A DNA stretch of 64,000 nucleotides from Acinetobacter celticus. GTDB taxonomy: Bacteria > Pseudomonadota > Gammaproteobacteria > Pseudomonadales > Moraxellaceae. A program made the position numbers and the translations under genes. Positions within the stretch are counted from its first letter, which is position 1. Each line of letters begins with the position of its first letter. Under the pieces are notes generated by a model that did not search any database, was not told where the DNA came from, and saw only the letters and a program-made list of their open reading frames with translations. Shown here in pieces: positions 18,264-28,021 of this stretch. Location: the NCBI RefSeq assembly GCF_001707755.1, contig NZ_MBDL01000014.1, forward strand, positions 1-64,000. The letters run 5' to 3'.

Positions 18264-18881
18264 ATGCTGCATTTACGCGTACATCCCGAAAATCCTCAGC
18301 CTCGCTTAATCAGCCAAGCCGTCGAACGTATCCGTGCAGGCGATGTGGTGGTCTATCCCACAGACGCCGCCTACGCCATTGGCTGCCAAATTGGCAATAA
18401 AAGTGCCATGGAGCGTATTGCACAAATTCGTCGCTTAGATGCAAAGCATCAATACGCTATTATTTGTGCAGATTTGTCTGATATTGCAACGTATGCCAAA
18501 GTAGACAATGCCATGTATCGTTTGCTTAAAAGCAATACACCCGCCATCACTACGTTTATTTTACCTGCAACCAGCGAAGTGCCCCGTCGTTTAATGCATC
18601 CAAAAAAGAAAACCATTGGCCTACGTATTCCCAGTAACTCGATTTGCCAAATGTTGTTAAGAGAACTGGGCGAACCGTTACTGACATCAACCTTAATTTT
18701 GCCCGATCAGAATGAACCCATTGATGACCCTTATGATATTGAGATGCAACTTGGTAAACAAATTGATGTCTTAATTGATGGTGGCTTAGGTACGCTCAAT
18801 ACCACCAGTATTGTAAATTTAGCAGGTGCATTTCCCGAAATCATCCGTCGCGGTGCTGGCGATGTCAGCGCGTTTGAATAA
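18264..18881 (+). CDS. yciO: YciO family protein (Sua5/YciO/YrdC fold)
   Basis: The 205-residue protein aligns with E. coli YciO from HPENPQPRLISQAVE through YPTDAAYAIGC, NTPAITTFILPAT, VPRRLMHPKKKTIGLRIPS and GAGDVSAFE. The family shares the fold of the threonylcarbamoyl-AMP synthase used for tRNA t6A, but YciO proteins differ in active-site details and their role is less certain. AGGAAA precedes the ATG. Confidence 0.85.
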   Translation: MLHLRVHPENPQPRLISQAVERIRAGDVVVYPTDAAYAIGCQIGNKSAMERIAQIRRLDAKHQYAIICADLSDIATYAKVDNAMYRLLKSNTPAITTFILPATSEVPRRLMHPKKKTIGLRIPSNSICQMLLRELGEPLLTSTLILPDQNEPIDDPYDIEMQLGKQIDVLIDGGLGTLNTTSIVNLAGAFPEIIRRGAGDVSAFE

Positions 18882-18915
18882 ATACAAATCAAACTAAATG
18901 ATAGGAGCAGTAAAA

Positions 18916-19185
18916 ATGGATTTATTTCAAGTTTTACTGAACATCCATGATTTTAAAGATGATGAAACCATTTATGCCATTGAGCCTTGGACCTTAGAGT
19001 CCGAGGCTCAAGTTATCCTAGAACCCGCGGAAGGCGTCATAAACATCAACAGCGGTCATTTCATTTTTGAGTATTTTTTAGAAGTAAATTTAGCCAAAAA
19101 TATTTTACAAAAGAACCAATCTTCAAACCTCTGTATGCGAGAACAGTGCTTACATGTGATTGAATATGCACTCAATAATGCTTAA
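18916..19185 (+). CDS. Small hypothetical protein (DUF7716-like)
   Basis: The 89-residue acidic protein has no signal or membrane segment. The pattern TIYAIEPWTLESEAQVILEP followed by FEYFLEVNLAKNILQ resembles a small immunity-like family I associate with DUF7716, but the match is from memory. The start at 18916 has AGGAG 8 nt upstream; an ATG six codons earlier has none. It lies 34 bp after yciO, so it may be co-transcribed. No function can be assigned. Confidence 0.6.
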   Translation: MDLFQVLLNIHDFKDDETIYAIEPWTLESEAQVILEPAEGVININSGHFIFEYFLEVNLAKNILQKNQSSNLCMREQCLHVIEYALNNA

Positions 19186-19217
19186 ATCAGCGCTCACTTT
19201 GAGTGATGTGTCGGCGT

Positions 19218-19951
19218 CTATTCAGCGCAATCTTGTTGAATAAAGTTTTGTAACCGATTTCTTTGCTGTCCATCATGCTCAAAATTATTGGGATGTAGCC
19301 ACGCAATATAGGCTTGCTCTAATTCAGGCCATTCTTCATCAATAATAGAAAACCAAGCGGTGTTTCGATTACGCCCTTTAGCGATTCGGTCTTGGCGAAA
19401 TGTGCCTTCATATTGAAAGCCAAAACGTAATGCTGCACGTTTTGATGGCACATTTAGATCATCGCACTTCCATTCCACGCGACGAAACCCTTGTTTAAAA
19501 CATGCCTGTAACAGTAAAAAAATAGCTTCCGTTGATGCTGTCGACTGCCTTAAAACATGTGAAAATACACATTACCAATTTCAACAACACCCTGCGTGGC
19601 ACGTAAATTTAACAATGCAACCCACCCTGCAATGCCTTGTTGCGTTTCAATAAAATAATGTAGCGTTTCTACGAAGCCAAAATTTTGCGTCAATTGCGTC
19701 TGTAAGTCTTGGGCACTGTCAAAACCCGAATAAGGAAGATACGTCCAACAACGCCCATCGGGTTCAGTCTGTATGTTATACCACAGCTGATCCTGCTTCA
19801 TCTGAGATAAGGAGGTTAAAGAAAACGGTATAAGACTGAGCCTTTGTCCCTGCAAAGTTTGAGTTGCAATATGCGGAACTAAATGTTGTTCAACTGGCCA
19901 CCCCACCATTTGTCCAAATTCATTTTGTTGTATTTTTGGATCATTTTTCAT
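19218..19951 (-). pseudogene. GNAT-family acetyltransferase (RimJ/RimL-like), frameshifted
   Basis: Two adjacent reading frames form one protein. The N-terminal half (from 19951, MKNDPKIQQNEFGQMVGWPV) ends in GVVEIGNVYFHMF and stop. The other frame continues exactly with SHVLRQSTASTEAIFLLLQA, then CFKQGFRRVEWKCDDLNVPS and AALRFGFQYEGTFRQD, the usual end of a RimJ/RimL-type N-acetyltransferase. Adding one T in the short T-run (plus-strand A-run at 19562-19565) restores a single frame of about 245 residues. The break may be a real mutation or an assembly error in a homopolymer. Confidence 0.85.
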
Positions 19952-20247
19952 AGATAAAACCAGACTGTAGACTTTCAAACACATCTATATTTACAGTAAA
20001 TCTGCACAAACACGATATAAAATCGCTAACTTGCTGTTAAACAATCACAATCAGCATTATTCCCTATTTATTTTGAGGTTTTTTTCATGATTTGAACCCT
20101 TCATGATTTATTTTAGTGCGTTTTTCCATTAGACTACTGCCGTACTTTATCTCTGCTTTTTCTCATCAAATGCTCGCGACAGCATTTCTAAATTGATTTG
20201 AAATAGCTTTTTCATGCTTTTGAAAATTCGCGTGGCCTATAATTGTA

Positions 20248-21042
20248 ATGAATCAAATTGTCCATGAGCCAATGGAGCAACCTGCACACATCCGTGTTTT
20301 AGATGAGTGGCAAGATGCTATTCCAGAGGATCTTTACATCCCTCCAGCTGCATTTGAAATTCTTTTAGAACATTTCGAAGGCCCGCTCGACTTTTTGATT
20401 TACCTGATTCAAAAAAATGGTTTTGATTTACTTCAACTTGATATTGCCCCAATTGCAGCACAATATTTATCCTACATGGATTCAATGAAGTCACTTAACA
20501 TTGAGCTGACTGCCGATTATATGGTTATGGCCGCACTCTTGGCGGACTTAAAATCACGTTTACTCCTACCAAAACCTAAAAATATTTCTGCGGTTGAAAA
20601 CGACCCTAAACAAGAATTGATTGACCGTTTAGAAAATTATTTACGGATTAAACAGGCTGCCGAACGCCTTGGTCAGATGAGTATTTTAGAACGTGATACC
20701 TTTGAAACCAATGTCAACTTAGGTCACTTTGAACAAAGCAATGATGGTTATCAAATTGACTCGCTTCGTGATGCCTTGCTGTGCGTGTTTAATCGCCCTG
20801 AACCTGTGGTTCATCAGGTTATGCAAGAACCAGTTTTATTAGAAGAACGTATTGCCTATATTGAAAGTCAATTACAAAACGGTGCAATCCTCGAATTTGA
20901 CGCCTTATTAAAACCGAGCCAAGGTCGAATGGGTTTGGTTGTGACTTTTATGGCTATTTTAGAACTGACGCGTCAACAAAGAGTCAATATTGTTGCTTCT
21001 GGTGTTGAAGCCCCGCTTGCCATTCAGGGTGCTCATATATGA
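20248..21042 (+). CDS. scpA: Segregation and condensation protein A
   Basis: The 264-residue kleisin has the ScpA core FEGPLDFLIYLIQKNGFDLLQLDIAPIAAQYL followed by DYMVMAALLADLKSRLLLPK. The C-terminal winged-helix segment ends with VTFMAILELTRQQRVNIVASG. ScpA bridges the SMC heads, and smc lies in this window at 33847. The start is uncertain: a TATAAT ends only 4 bp before the ATG and no ribosome-binding site is visible. It overlaps scpB by 4 bp. Confidence 0.92.
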   Translation: MNQIVHEPMEQPAHIRVLDEWQDAIPEDLYIPPAAFEILLEHFEGPLDFLIYLIQKNGFDLLQLDIAPIAAQYLSYMDSMKSLNIELTADYMVMAALLADLKSRLLLPKPKNISAVENDPKQELIDRLENYLRIKQAAERLGQMSILERDTFETNVNLGHFEQSNDGYQIDSLRDALLCVFNRPEPVVHQVMQEPVLLEERIAYIESQLQNGAILEFDALLKPSQGRMGLVVTFMAILELTRQQRVNIVASGVEAPLAIQGAHI

Positions 21043-21635
21043 ATTACGAATTAAATCTAGATGCACAGCCCAAACAAGCAGAAGATGTACATGAAGTACT
21101 CATGCAACTAGAAGCAATTATCTTTGCCAGCGACGTTGCTGTATCTGTTGCGCGCTTAAAAGAAGCCTTTCAAGACCGTTATAGCAAACAAGAAATTCGC
21201 CACTTTTTGCAACAACTCACCTTGTTGCAACATGGGCGTTCTATCGAATTGGTTGAAACTGTACAAGGTTACAGATTTCAAGTTCGTGCGAAATATCGTA
21301 ATATTATTGTACAGATATGGCCTGAACGACCAACTCGGTTATCGCCATCGTTGCTCGAAACACTCGCTGTGATTGCCTACCATCAACCAGTGACACGAGC
21401 AGACATTGAACAAATTCGCGGAGTCACCAATAACAGCCAAATGTTACGCACGCTGTTTGACTGGAACTGGATTAAAGAATCTGGTTTCCGAGAACTCCCT
21501 GGAAGACCTGCGTTGTTAGTTACAACGCCACAATTTTTAAATGCTTTTGGCCTTCACTCTTTAGGTCAATTGCCTCCCCTACAGGATGCCAAGGAAGCTT
21601 TTATGACCCTCGATGCAAATGTACCGAAGTCATAA
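21039..21635 (+). CDS. scpB: Segregation and condensation protein B
   Basis: The 198-residue protein consists of two winged-helix domains. ScpB landmarks are LEAIIFASDVAVSVARLKE, FQVRAKYRNIIVQIWPERPTRLS, LLETLAVIAYHQPVTRADIEQIRGV and the C-terminal ELPGRPALLVTTPQFLNAFGL. ScpB dimers bind the ScpA linker in the SMC condensin complex. The ATGA overlap with scpA couples translation. Confidence 0.95.
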   Translation: MNYELNLDAQPKQAEDVHEVLMQLEAIIFASDVAVSVARLKEAFQDRYSKQEIRHFLQQLTLLQHGRSIELVETVQGYRFQVRAKYRNIIVQIWPERPTRLSPSLLETLAVIAYHQPVTRADIEQIRGVTNNSQMLRTLFDWNWIKESGFRELPGRPALLVTTPQFLNAFGLHSLGQLPPLQDAKEAFMTLDANVPKS

Positions 21636-21676
21636 ATAGGTGAACTGTTGATGATAATTTCTAAGGTTATACTGTC

Positions 21677-22777
21677 ATGAGTGAAAAATTGCAAAAGGTG
21701 CTTGCACGTGTTGGTTTGGGTTCTCGCCGTTATATGGAAGAAGTCATTGCCGCTGGACGTGTAAGTGTAAACGGGCAAGTTGCCCAAGTCGGTGAACGCA
21801 TTGAGCCAACAGATGAGCTTCGCATTGATGGCCGTAAAGTTGCATTCCAAATTGAAGACGAAATTCGTCGTCGTGTGCTCATTTACTACAAACCTGAAGG
21901 TGAAATTTGCTCACGCAATGACCCTGAAAACCGTCCAACAGTATTTGAGCAATTACCTCAAATACCAGGCGATCGTTGGGTGATGGTTGGTCGTTTAGAC
22001 ATTAACTCGACTGGCTTATTGTTGTTCACAAATGATGGTGAATTGGCCAACCGCTTAATGCATCCATCAAATGAAATTGAACGTGAATATGCTGTTCGTG
22101 TGATGGGCGAAGTAACCCCACAAATTAAAAACACCATGCTCAAAGGCGTGATGTTAGATGACGGCCCTGCAAAATTCGAATCATTCACTGAAATTGGTGG
22201 CGACGGTATTAACCGTTGGTTCCAAGTGGTGGTAAAAGAAGGTCGTAACCGTGAGGTACGTCGTATCTTCGAATCACAAGGTCTAAAGGTTAGCCGTTTA
22301 TTACGTACCCGTTATGGCACCGTGATTCTTCCACGCGAGCTTCGTACAGGTCGTTGGATGGAACTAGATAAAAACGACATCGACAACTTAACCAAATCGG
22401 TTGAGCTTAAGCCACGCCAAGGTACAGGCTTATTCGGCATGGCAAAACGCCGTAACGAGCGTATGCAAGATAAACCAATGGCAGCACGCCGTGGTGGTTT
22501 CTTACGTCAACAACGCCGTGACAGCGAAGACGAAGGTGCACAACAAAAACCTGCTTTTGGTCGTGAACGTGAACGCCGTGATGAAACAAATCAATACGGT
22601 CAGCAACGCGAACGTCGCCAAGACAGCAGCCCAAACACCTATGGTCAACGCCGTCAAGATAGTAGTACCAATACCTATGGTCAACGTCGTGACGACAACG
22701 CTGGCAACCGCGAGCGTCGTGACGAAAATGCACCACGTAAACCATATGGCGCAAACAAAAGCTTTAAAAAGTTTTAA
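21677..22777 (+). CDS. rluB: 23S rRNA pseudouridine(2605) synthase RluB
   Basis: The 366-residue enzyme has an N-terminal S4 RNA-binding domain (KLQKVLARVGLGSRRYMEEVIAAGRVSVNG), then the RsuA-type catalytic domain with GRLDINSTGLLLFTNDGE (Asp108) and EGRNREVRRIFE. RluB modifies U2605 of 23S rRNA. From about residue 255 the tail is low-complexity and basic, with a repeated QRRQDSS-NTYG motif, a longer extension than in many homologues and probably a disordered RNA-binding tail. It follows scpB, a frequent gene order. Confidence 0.93.
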   Translation: MSEKLQKVLARVGLGSRRYMEEVIAAGRVSVNGQVAQVGERIEPTDELRIDGRKVAFQIEDEIRRRVLIYYKPEGEICSRNDPENRPTVFEQLPQIPGDRWVMVGRLDINSTGLLLFTNDGELANRLMHPSNEIEREYAVRVMGEVTPQIKNTMLKGVMLDDGPAKFESFTEIGGDGINRWFQVVVKEGRNREVRRIFESQGLKVSRLLRTRYGTVILPRELRTGRWMELDKNDIDNLTKSVELKPRQGTGLFGMAKRRNERMQDKPMAARRGGFLRQQRRDSEDEGAQQKPAFGRERERRDETNQYGQQRERRQDSSPNTYGQRRQDSSTNTYGQRRDDNAGNRERRDENAPRKPYGANKSFKKF

Positions 22778-22791
22778 TTCAATCTAAAAAT

Positions 22792-22822
22792 AAAAAAGCC
22801 ACTATAAAATAGTGGCTTTTTT
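22792..22822. terminator. Bidirectional terminator between rluB and bioD
   Basis: The stem AAAAAAGCCACTAT / ATAGTGGCTTTTTT sits between convergent genes, with T-runs in both directions. Confidence 0.9.
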
Positions 22823-22886
22823 ATGCATGAAAAAATTCACGATAGATATTTTAAATTTCCAACGTCTTCATTCAACAAAGATCTTT

Positions 22887-23534
22887 TTAACGCACTAAAA
22901 CAGGAATATCTAGCCACAAACTCCGTGGAAAATGTTTCGCTAAATAGCCTTTTAAATATTCCGCGGTATCCTTTGAAATAAGTTTATCTTGTGACTCATC
23001 ATTTAAATTATATGCCAGCGCATATAACTCAAGCCCGCGACTTTTCAGTGCCTCTAGACTTAATAACGTATGGTTAATACTCCCCAAACGACCTGAAGTC
23101 ACCAATATCACGGGATACTTTTCCTCTGCAACATAATCAATGGTCAGCAAATCTATGGTTAACGGCACCATTAAACCGCCTGCACCTTCTAATAACACCA
23201 CATCATACTTTTCAGCCAGTTGTTGCGTCGCCTGTTCAATTTTTTGAAAATCAATTTCACGATCATCAATTTTTGTCGCCAAATGTGGCGATGCAGGATA
23301 GCTAAAAATCTCAGGCATGGTCAATTTAGTTTCATCTTCAGGAAACCAACCCATCGCCATAATTTCACGGTGTTGCTGAATATCTTCTGAAATATCAACA
23401 TTGCCGGTCTGAATTAACTTTTGAGTAATGGTTTTTTTGCCCTGTTCATTCCACAGTTTTGCCAAATAGCCCGTGGCATAAGTTTTACCAATACCAGTAT
23501 CAATGCCACTGATAAAATAAACCGAACCTGTCAT
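22887..23534 (-). CDS. bioD: Dethiobiotin synthetase
   Basis: The 215-residue ATPase forms dethiobiotin from 7,8-diaminopelargonate and CO2. Its P-loop is GIDTGIGKT near the N-terminus (MTGSVYFISGIDTGIGKTYA), and VLLEGAGGLMVPL carries the second conserved motif. The ATG at 23534 overlaps the bioC stop (ATGA), so it is translationally coupled. It is the last gene of bioA-bioF-bioC-bioD. Confidence 0.94.
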   Translation of the reverse strand: MTGSVYFISGIDTGIGKTYATGYLAKLWNEQGKKTITQKLIQTGNVDISEDIQQHREIMAMGWFPEDETKLTMPEIFSYPASPHLATKIDDREIDFQKIEQATQQLAEKYDVVLLEGAGGLMVPLTIDLLTIDYVAEEKYPVILVTSGRLGSINHTLLSLEALKSRGLELYALAYNLNDESQDKLISKDTAEYLKGYLAKHFPRSLWLDIPVLVR

Positions 23535-24334
23535 GGCTTTCTCCGTGCGATGCAATAAATAGGGTGATAAGTCAGCCTGTAAAGAGTTTCACCTGACATA
23601 TCGTGTGTTAAAAATTGTTGATAATTTTGATAAAAATCTGCGAGTGTTTGCTTGGTCCAACGAAAATTAGACGCTGTCGCAGTCACGCCTGTGGCTTTTA
23701 AATGTTGTAGAACCTGCTTGGGATGAGTGAAATTCAAAGATTCAAGCTGTTCTGAAATGTGCAAAATTTCAAAACCATTGTTCAGCAATTTTTCCTGAAG
23801 ATCTTCAATAGATAAGTAATCTAACCCCTGTCCAGTTAAAGCCTTTATTTCTTGTAAATTTTGCTGACCAAACGTCGAAAAACACAGATAACCTTGTGGG
23901 TTTAAACGCTGTAAAGCCTTTTCAAATACTACCTCTAAATCATTGATCCATTGCAATGCCGAACTCGATGCAATCAAATCAAGAGACTGTGGAAACTCAA
24001 GCTGTTCAACATCGCCCATTAACCATTGTAAATCTGGAAAACGTTGATGACTTTGATTATTGTGACGCAAAAAATGTTGCTGAATTTCAGGGTACAAGTC
24101 ATTCAAAATTAGCGTGTTAATGCTCAACCGCTCCATCAATTGATGACTTAAATTTCCAGAGCCACAGCCTATTTCAAATGCCCGATTCACTTTTTTTTCA
24201 GGTAGATATTGCTGAATGAACTGAAATAACTGCTGTGCAATCTGTTGCTGTACCACCGCATGTTGCGTATAACTTTGCCCCGCTTGTGCAAAACGTAAAG
24301 CAATTTGGGCTTTATTGATTTCTAGTTTTTCCAC
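23531..24334 (-). CDS. bioC: Malonyl-ACP O-methyltransferase
   Basis: The protein of about 267 residues methylates malonyl-ACP to start pimelate synthesis. The Rossmann methyltransferase motif is AFEIGCGSGNLSHQLM and the later segment SSSALQWINDLE fits BioC. The start is uncertain: GTG at 24334 gives the usual BioC N-terminus EKLEINKAQIALRFAQAGQSY, while a TTG at 24367 would overlap bioF by 26 bp. Either way it overlaps or nearly overlaps bioF. Confidence 0.9.
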   Translation of the reverse strand: MEKLEINKAQIALRFAQAGQSYTQHAVVQQQIAQQLFQFIQQYLPEKKVNRAFEIGCGSGNLSHQLMERLSINTLILNDLYPEIQQHFLRHNNQSHQRFPDLQWLMGDVEQLEFPQSLDLIASSSALQWINDLEVVFEKALQRLNPQGYLCFSTFGQQNLQEIKALTGQGLDYLSIEDLQEKLLNNGFEILHISEQLESLNFTHPKQVLQHLKATGVTATASNFRWTKQTLADFYQNYQQFLTHDMSGETLYRLTYHPIYCIARRKP

Positions 24335-24341
24335 AGTCCAC

Positions 24342-25505
24342 TCACAGCAAAGTGACCAGCTGATCAAGATCAGATGGATGAATTTGTGCAGTTAAAGAAA
24401 TACGCAAACGAGAACTGTCTTTTGGCACTGTCGGCGGGCGTACAGGCATAATATAAAACCCTGCATTTTGTAACACCTGTGCTTTCGCCACTGTTTGTGC
24501 CGATTCACCAATAATTACGGGCACAATATGCGAGGTCGATGGACAGTCGAAACCTTTAGACTGCACAGCTTGTTGTAGGTTTTGACTGATCTGTTGTAAG
24601 TGCTGACGTTGGTCCTTGAAAACCAATACTTTTTTGAAAATAAACTCTGTCCAAGCTACACAAATCGGTGGTTGTGCGGTACTAAAAATTAAAGGACGCA
24701 TCGCATTAATCAAATAATCGCGAATAATAGGATGACAAATTAAATAACCACCAATTGAAGCCATGGCTTTACCAAACGTACCGACTAATAGATCAATGTC
24801 ATCAATCACATTGTACTGTTCAGCACAACCCAAACCTTGCTCACCACGCACACCGATGGCATGGGCCTCATCGACATACAACAGAACTTTAGAAAATTGT
24901 TTTTTAATTTGCACCAGTTCAGCTAAATCAGTTTCATCCCCATCCATACTAAAAATAGATTCAGTCACCACAATAATGCGCTCGAAGGCATCATCTTCAT
25001 GATATTTTTGTAAAAGCTGCGTCAAATGTGCCAAATCATTATGACGATAACGCACGTATTTTGCGGTTGATAACCGTATGCCATCAATCATACTGGCATG
25101 AATCAACTTGTCGGCCAAAATCAGGGTTTTACTGTCAGCTAACGCAGGTAATATCCCAATATTCATGTGATAACCACTGTTAAATAACAATGCAGATCGA
25201 CCATGAAACACCTGACTTAAACTTGCCTCAAGTTGTTCATATTCAGGAAAATTCCCTGTCAGCAACCGTGATGATGACGCACTCATCCAACGCTGATCAT
25301 TTGGAGTTTCATCAAAAAACTGTTCACGCAATTGAAGATCAGATGCCAAGCCTAAGTAATCATTGGAAGCTAAATTCAGCATCTTTTGATGATTAATGGT
25401 GATATAACGGCCCTGCTGCCTATTGTGGGTGAATTGACGTAAATTCCCTTGCTGTTTCAGCGCATCGAGTTGTACAGCAAAATGATCGAGCAAATGTTTA
25501 CTCAT
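24342..25505 (-). CDS. bioF: 8-amino-7-oxononanoate synthase
   Basis: The 387-residue PLP enzyme condenses pimeloyl-ACP with alanine. Key segments are [46 protein letters not shown] and the PLP-lysine region [15 protein letters not shown]. Its ATG overlaps the bioA stop by 4 bp. Confidence 0.95.
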   Translation of the reverse strand: MSKHLLDHFAVQLDALKQQGNLRQFTHNRQQGRYITINHQKMLNLASNDYLGLASDLQLREQFFDETPNDQRWMSASSSRLLTGNFPEYEQLEASLSQVFHGRSALLFNSGYHMNIGILPALADSKTLILADKLIHASMIDGIRLSTAKYVRYRHNDLAHLTQLLQKYHEDDAFERIIVVTESIFSMDGDETDLAELVQIKKQFSKVLLYVDEAHAIGVRGEQGLGCAEQYNVIDDIDLLVGTFGKAMASIGGYLICHPIIRDYLINAMRPLIFSTAQPPICVAWTEFIFKKVLVFKDQRQHLQQISQNLQQAVQSKGFDCPSTSHIVPVIIGESAQTVAKAQVLQNAGFYIMPVRPPTVPKDSSRLRISLTAQIHPSDLDQLVTLL

Positions 25506-26794
25506 ACTGTTTGCTCCATGTTTTGCACGACTTCAACCAATTGTTCGAGTAAAGTTTGAAGCTCAAGCTCACTAATAACGTACGGAGGCATTACATAGAC
25601 CAACTTACCAAATGGACGTACCCAAATACCACGGCGAACAAATTCTTGTTGCAAAGTTTGCATATCAATATTAAAGGTCAATTCCACCACACCAATTGCC
25701 CCCAACACACGAACATCTTTGACATATTCAAGTGCTACTAAAACTGAAAGCTGTTGTTTTAAGTGCGTTTCAATACGTTGAATATTGCCTTGCCAATCTT
25801 GTGAAATCAGCAGTTGTGTACTTTTGTGGGCCACGGCACAGGCCAATGGGTTTGCCATAAACGTCGGGCCATGCATGAATACGCCTGCTTCACCCCGACT
25901 GATGGTTTCAGCCACTTTTTTGGTTGTCAAAGTCGCAGAAAGCGTCATATAGCCCCCCGTCAAACCTTTACCAATACACATAATATCGGGTTCAACACCA
26001 GCCCATTCCCACGCAAACAGCTTGCCTGTACGACCAAAACCCGTGGCAATTTCATCAAAAATAAGCAGCACTTGATATTTTTCACACAGCAGTTTGGCTT
26101 GACGCAAATATTCAGGATGATAAAAACGCATCCCACCTGCACCTTGCACAATCGGTTCAAGAATCAAAGCGGCAATATTTTCATGCTGTGTTGCTAAGGT
26201 TTTTTCCAGTTCGGCAATATCGTTCTGATTCCATTCCTCATAGAAACCAACTTGTGGTGCAGGAACAAAAATACGATTGGGTAAGCTTGAACCAAAAATT
26301 TGATGCATCCCTGTGACAGGGTCACAAACGGACATCGCATTCCAAGTATCGCCATGGTAGCCCGAACGTGGCGTGACAAAATTGGTTTTTTGAAGGCTAC
26401 CCTGAGCTGACCAAAACTGCACAGCCATCTTCAAAGCCACTTCGACAGCCACAGAACCTGAATCTGCATAGAAAATTTTATCTAGACTTGGTGGCGTAAT
26501 TTCAAGCAGGATTTTCCCTAAATCAATGGCCGGTTGATGGGTGAATCCACCAAACATAATATGTGACATATTATGTAATTGGTCACTGACCGCCTGATTA
26601 AGTTCTGGATGGTTATAACCGTGAATTGCACACCACCACGAAGACATGCCATCAATCAATTGCCGACCATCTTCTAATTCAATCATTACCCCTGATGCCT
26701 GTTTTACTTTAAACGTCGGCAACGGATGGGTCATTGAGGTATAAGGATGCCAAATGTGTTGTAGATCAAACTCCAGATCAGTTAATTCAGTCAT
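25502..26794 (-). CDS. bioA: Adenosylmethionine-8-amino-7-oxononanoate aminotransferase
   Basis: The 430-residue class-III aminotransferase makes 7,8-diaminopelargonate from KAPA using S-adenosylmethionine as amino donor. The N-terminal [10 protein letters not shown], the [19 protein letters not shown] segment and the PLP-lysine motif [17 protein letters not shown] identify BioA rather than another ornithine-type transaminase. It is the first gene of the tightly packed bioAFCD unit. Confidence 0.96.
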   Translation of the reverse strand: MTELTDLEFDLQHIWHPYTSMTHPLPTFKVKQASGVMIELEDGRQLIDGMSSWWCAIHGYNHPELNQAVSDQLHNMSHIMFGGFTHQPAIDLGKILLEITPPSLDKIFYADSGSVAVEVALKMAVQFWSAQGSLQKTNFVTPRSGYHGDTWNAMSVCDPVTGMHQIFGSSLPNRIFVPAPQVGFYEEWNQNDIAELEKTLATQHENIAALILEPIVQGAGGMRFYHPEYLRQAKLLCEKYQVLLIFDEIATGFGRTGKLFAWEWAGVEPDIMCIGKGLTGGYMTLSATLTTKKVAETISRGEAGVFMHGPTFMANPLACAVAHKSTQLLISQDWQGNIQRIETHLKQQLSVLVALEYVKDVRVLGAIGVVELTFNIDMQTLQQEFVRRGIWVRPFGKLVYVMPPYVISELELQTLLEQLVEVVQNMEQTV

Positions 26795-26812
26795 CCTTTA
26801 CTCCACACATAC

Positions 26813-26845
26813 GGTTTAAACATCAATTTGGCATGATCTTAAACC
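26813..26845 (-). promoter_or_regulatory. Inverted repeat before bioA (candidate operator)
   Basis: Arms GGTTTAA (26813-26819) and TTAAACC (26839-26845) flank 19 bp, 19 bp upstream of the bioA start codon. BirA in this window has no DNA-binding domain, so another regulator would have to bind here. The assignment is speculative. Confidence 0.3.
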
Positions 26846-26880
26846 TGCACGGCAAAAAAATAAATTGCGAGATAAACCAG

Positions 26881-27642
26881 TTATCCGTTTGTTTGTTCTA
26901 TTTTCTTTAAATACTGGCAGATTTTGCAACTTATTTCTTCAGATTGAAATACAGGAAAGCCATGCGGCCCATTTATTAATTCGGTTTGTAAAAAGTTCAC
27001 AGCGAAATTTCTTAATTTTCGCTCAATTTTGTAACTAACTAAGAAATCTTGCTTTGCAAATAAATGATACTGATGACCAGTATAGTTTTCTAAGATATCG
27101 ACAGTATTTAACTTTTCAAGACAATTTAAACCTGCTCGAAGCACCTCTAAATTTTGTGCTTGAATCAAACTTTGTAAGCTTAAAAAATCTTGCTTTGTCG
27201 TGACTGTGCCCTGACAAACCATATAGCCAAATTTCTTTAAGGTCGAAATAGCATCTTGTTCAAAAGACTGTTTAAACTGCAAAAATGTGGGCTGATCCAT
27301 AGCCATGGGCCATTCTTCATTGGCCACAAAGCATGGGTTTGAACCTAAAGTTATTAAAATTTTCTGTTCTGTATATTGTTGTTCAATTTGATCAACTAAG
27401 ATTGTTGCCAATTGTCCACCCAAAGACCAACCACAAATCACATCAAAGGCTTTGGCCTTTTCAACCTGTTGTTGTAAAACCGTTTCATCCAACGCATTAA
27501 AAATATTGATGAGTTCGACGCTATGGCCCTGTTGGGTTAAAGCCTGCTGTAACGAATTGAGCAGTTGAGTTCCACCGCCCCAACCTGTGATCAGTAAAAT
27601 ACGTTGCTTCAATGTAAACTCGAAGATATTTGAAATTTGCAA
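26881..27642 (-). CDS. Alpha/beta hydrolase, probable pimeloyl-ACP methyl ester esterase (BioH-like)
   Basis: The 253-residue hydrolase has an intact-looking triad: Ser73 in CGWSLGGQLA, Asp199 in LFAKQDFLV and His227 in NGPHGFPVF. The oxyanion segment is ITGWGGGTQ. BioH releases pimeloyl-ACP from its methyl ester at the end of the BioC pathway. Placement 86 bp upstream of bioA makes this function likely, though sequence alone does not prove it. There is no ATG at the N-terminus; the start is TTG at 27642 or a TTG ten codons further in. Confidence 0.75.
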   Translation of the reverse strand: MQISNIFEFTLKQRILLITGWGGGTQLLNSLQQALTQQGHSVELINIFNALDETVLQQQVEKAKAFDVICGWSLGGQLATILVDQIEQQYTEQKILITLGSNPCFVANEEWPMAMDQPTFLQFKQSFEQDAISTLKKFGYMVCQGTVTTKQDFLSLQSLIQAQNLEVLRAGLNCLEKLNTVDILENYTGHQYHLFAKQDFLVSYKIERKLRNFAVNFLQTELINGPHGFPVFQSEEISCKICQYLKKIEQTNG

Positions 27643-28021
27643 ATAGTATAAAACTTAATCCTCTGAGTTGGGCTTAACATTGAAAATACATTTGGCTTAA
27701 TCACATAGATGGATATGCGGAAACCTCATACGCAATTGTTTGAAACAGAGTTTCTCTGTTCAATAATATTTCTACGAATAATCTACTGATAGCCAGTCGA
27801 TGACGCGTTTTATGGATGACAAATACCTTCAGCTTTCAATGCTTTAATCGCGTTCTTTTTTCGTGCATTTAATATTATTTTCCAAGTTTCAACATTGTTT
27901 AAAAGATCTGGTTTTCACTGCATTAGTACAGCACCAACATCTACAAAATTATTCAACGATGCAACCTGCGAAATCTTGCTAGAATCAATCCATACTCGCA
28001 GTTATAAATGATGCCAATTCT
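27643..28021. other. Spacer before the peroxiredoxin gene
   Basis: This 379-bp non-coding stretch holds a 7-bp hairpin (AACAGAG-TTT-CTCTGTT, around 27745-27765) and, on the minus strand at 27810-28001, a weakly protein-like frame with one internal stop. No RNA gene or clear promoter is recognised. Confidence 0.4.

Noticed and set aside
20000..20247. tRNA or small RNA gene before scpA
   Set aside because: No cloverleaf, T-loop sequence or terminator is visible.
27745..27765. Short inverted repeat AACAGAG-TTT-CTCTGTT as an IS end or attenuator
   Set aside because: Only 7 bp, with no transposase remnant, target duplication or T-tract nearby.
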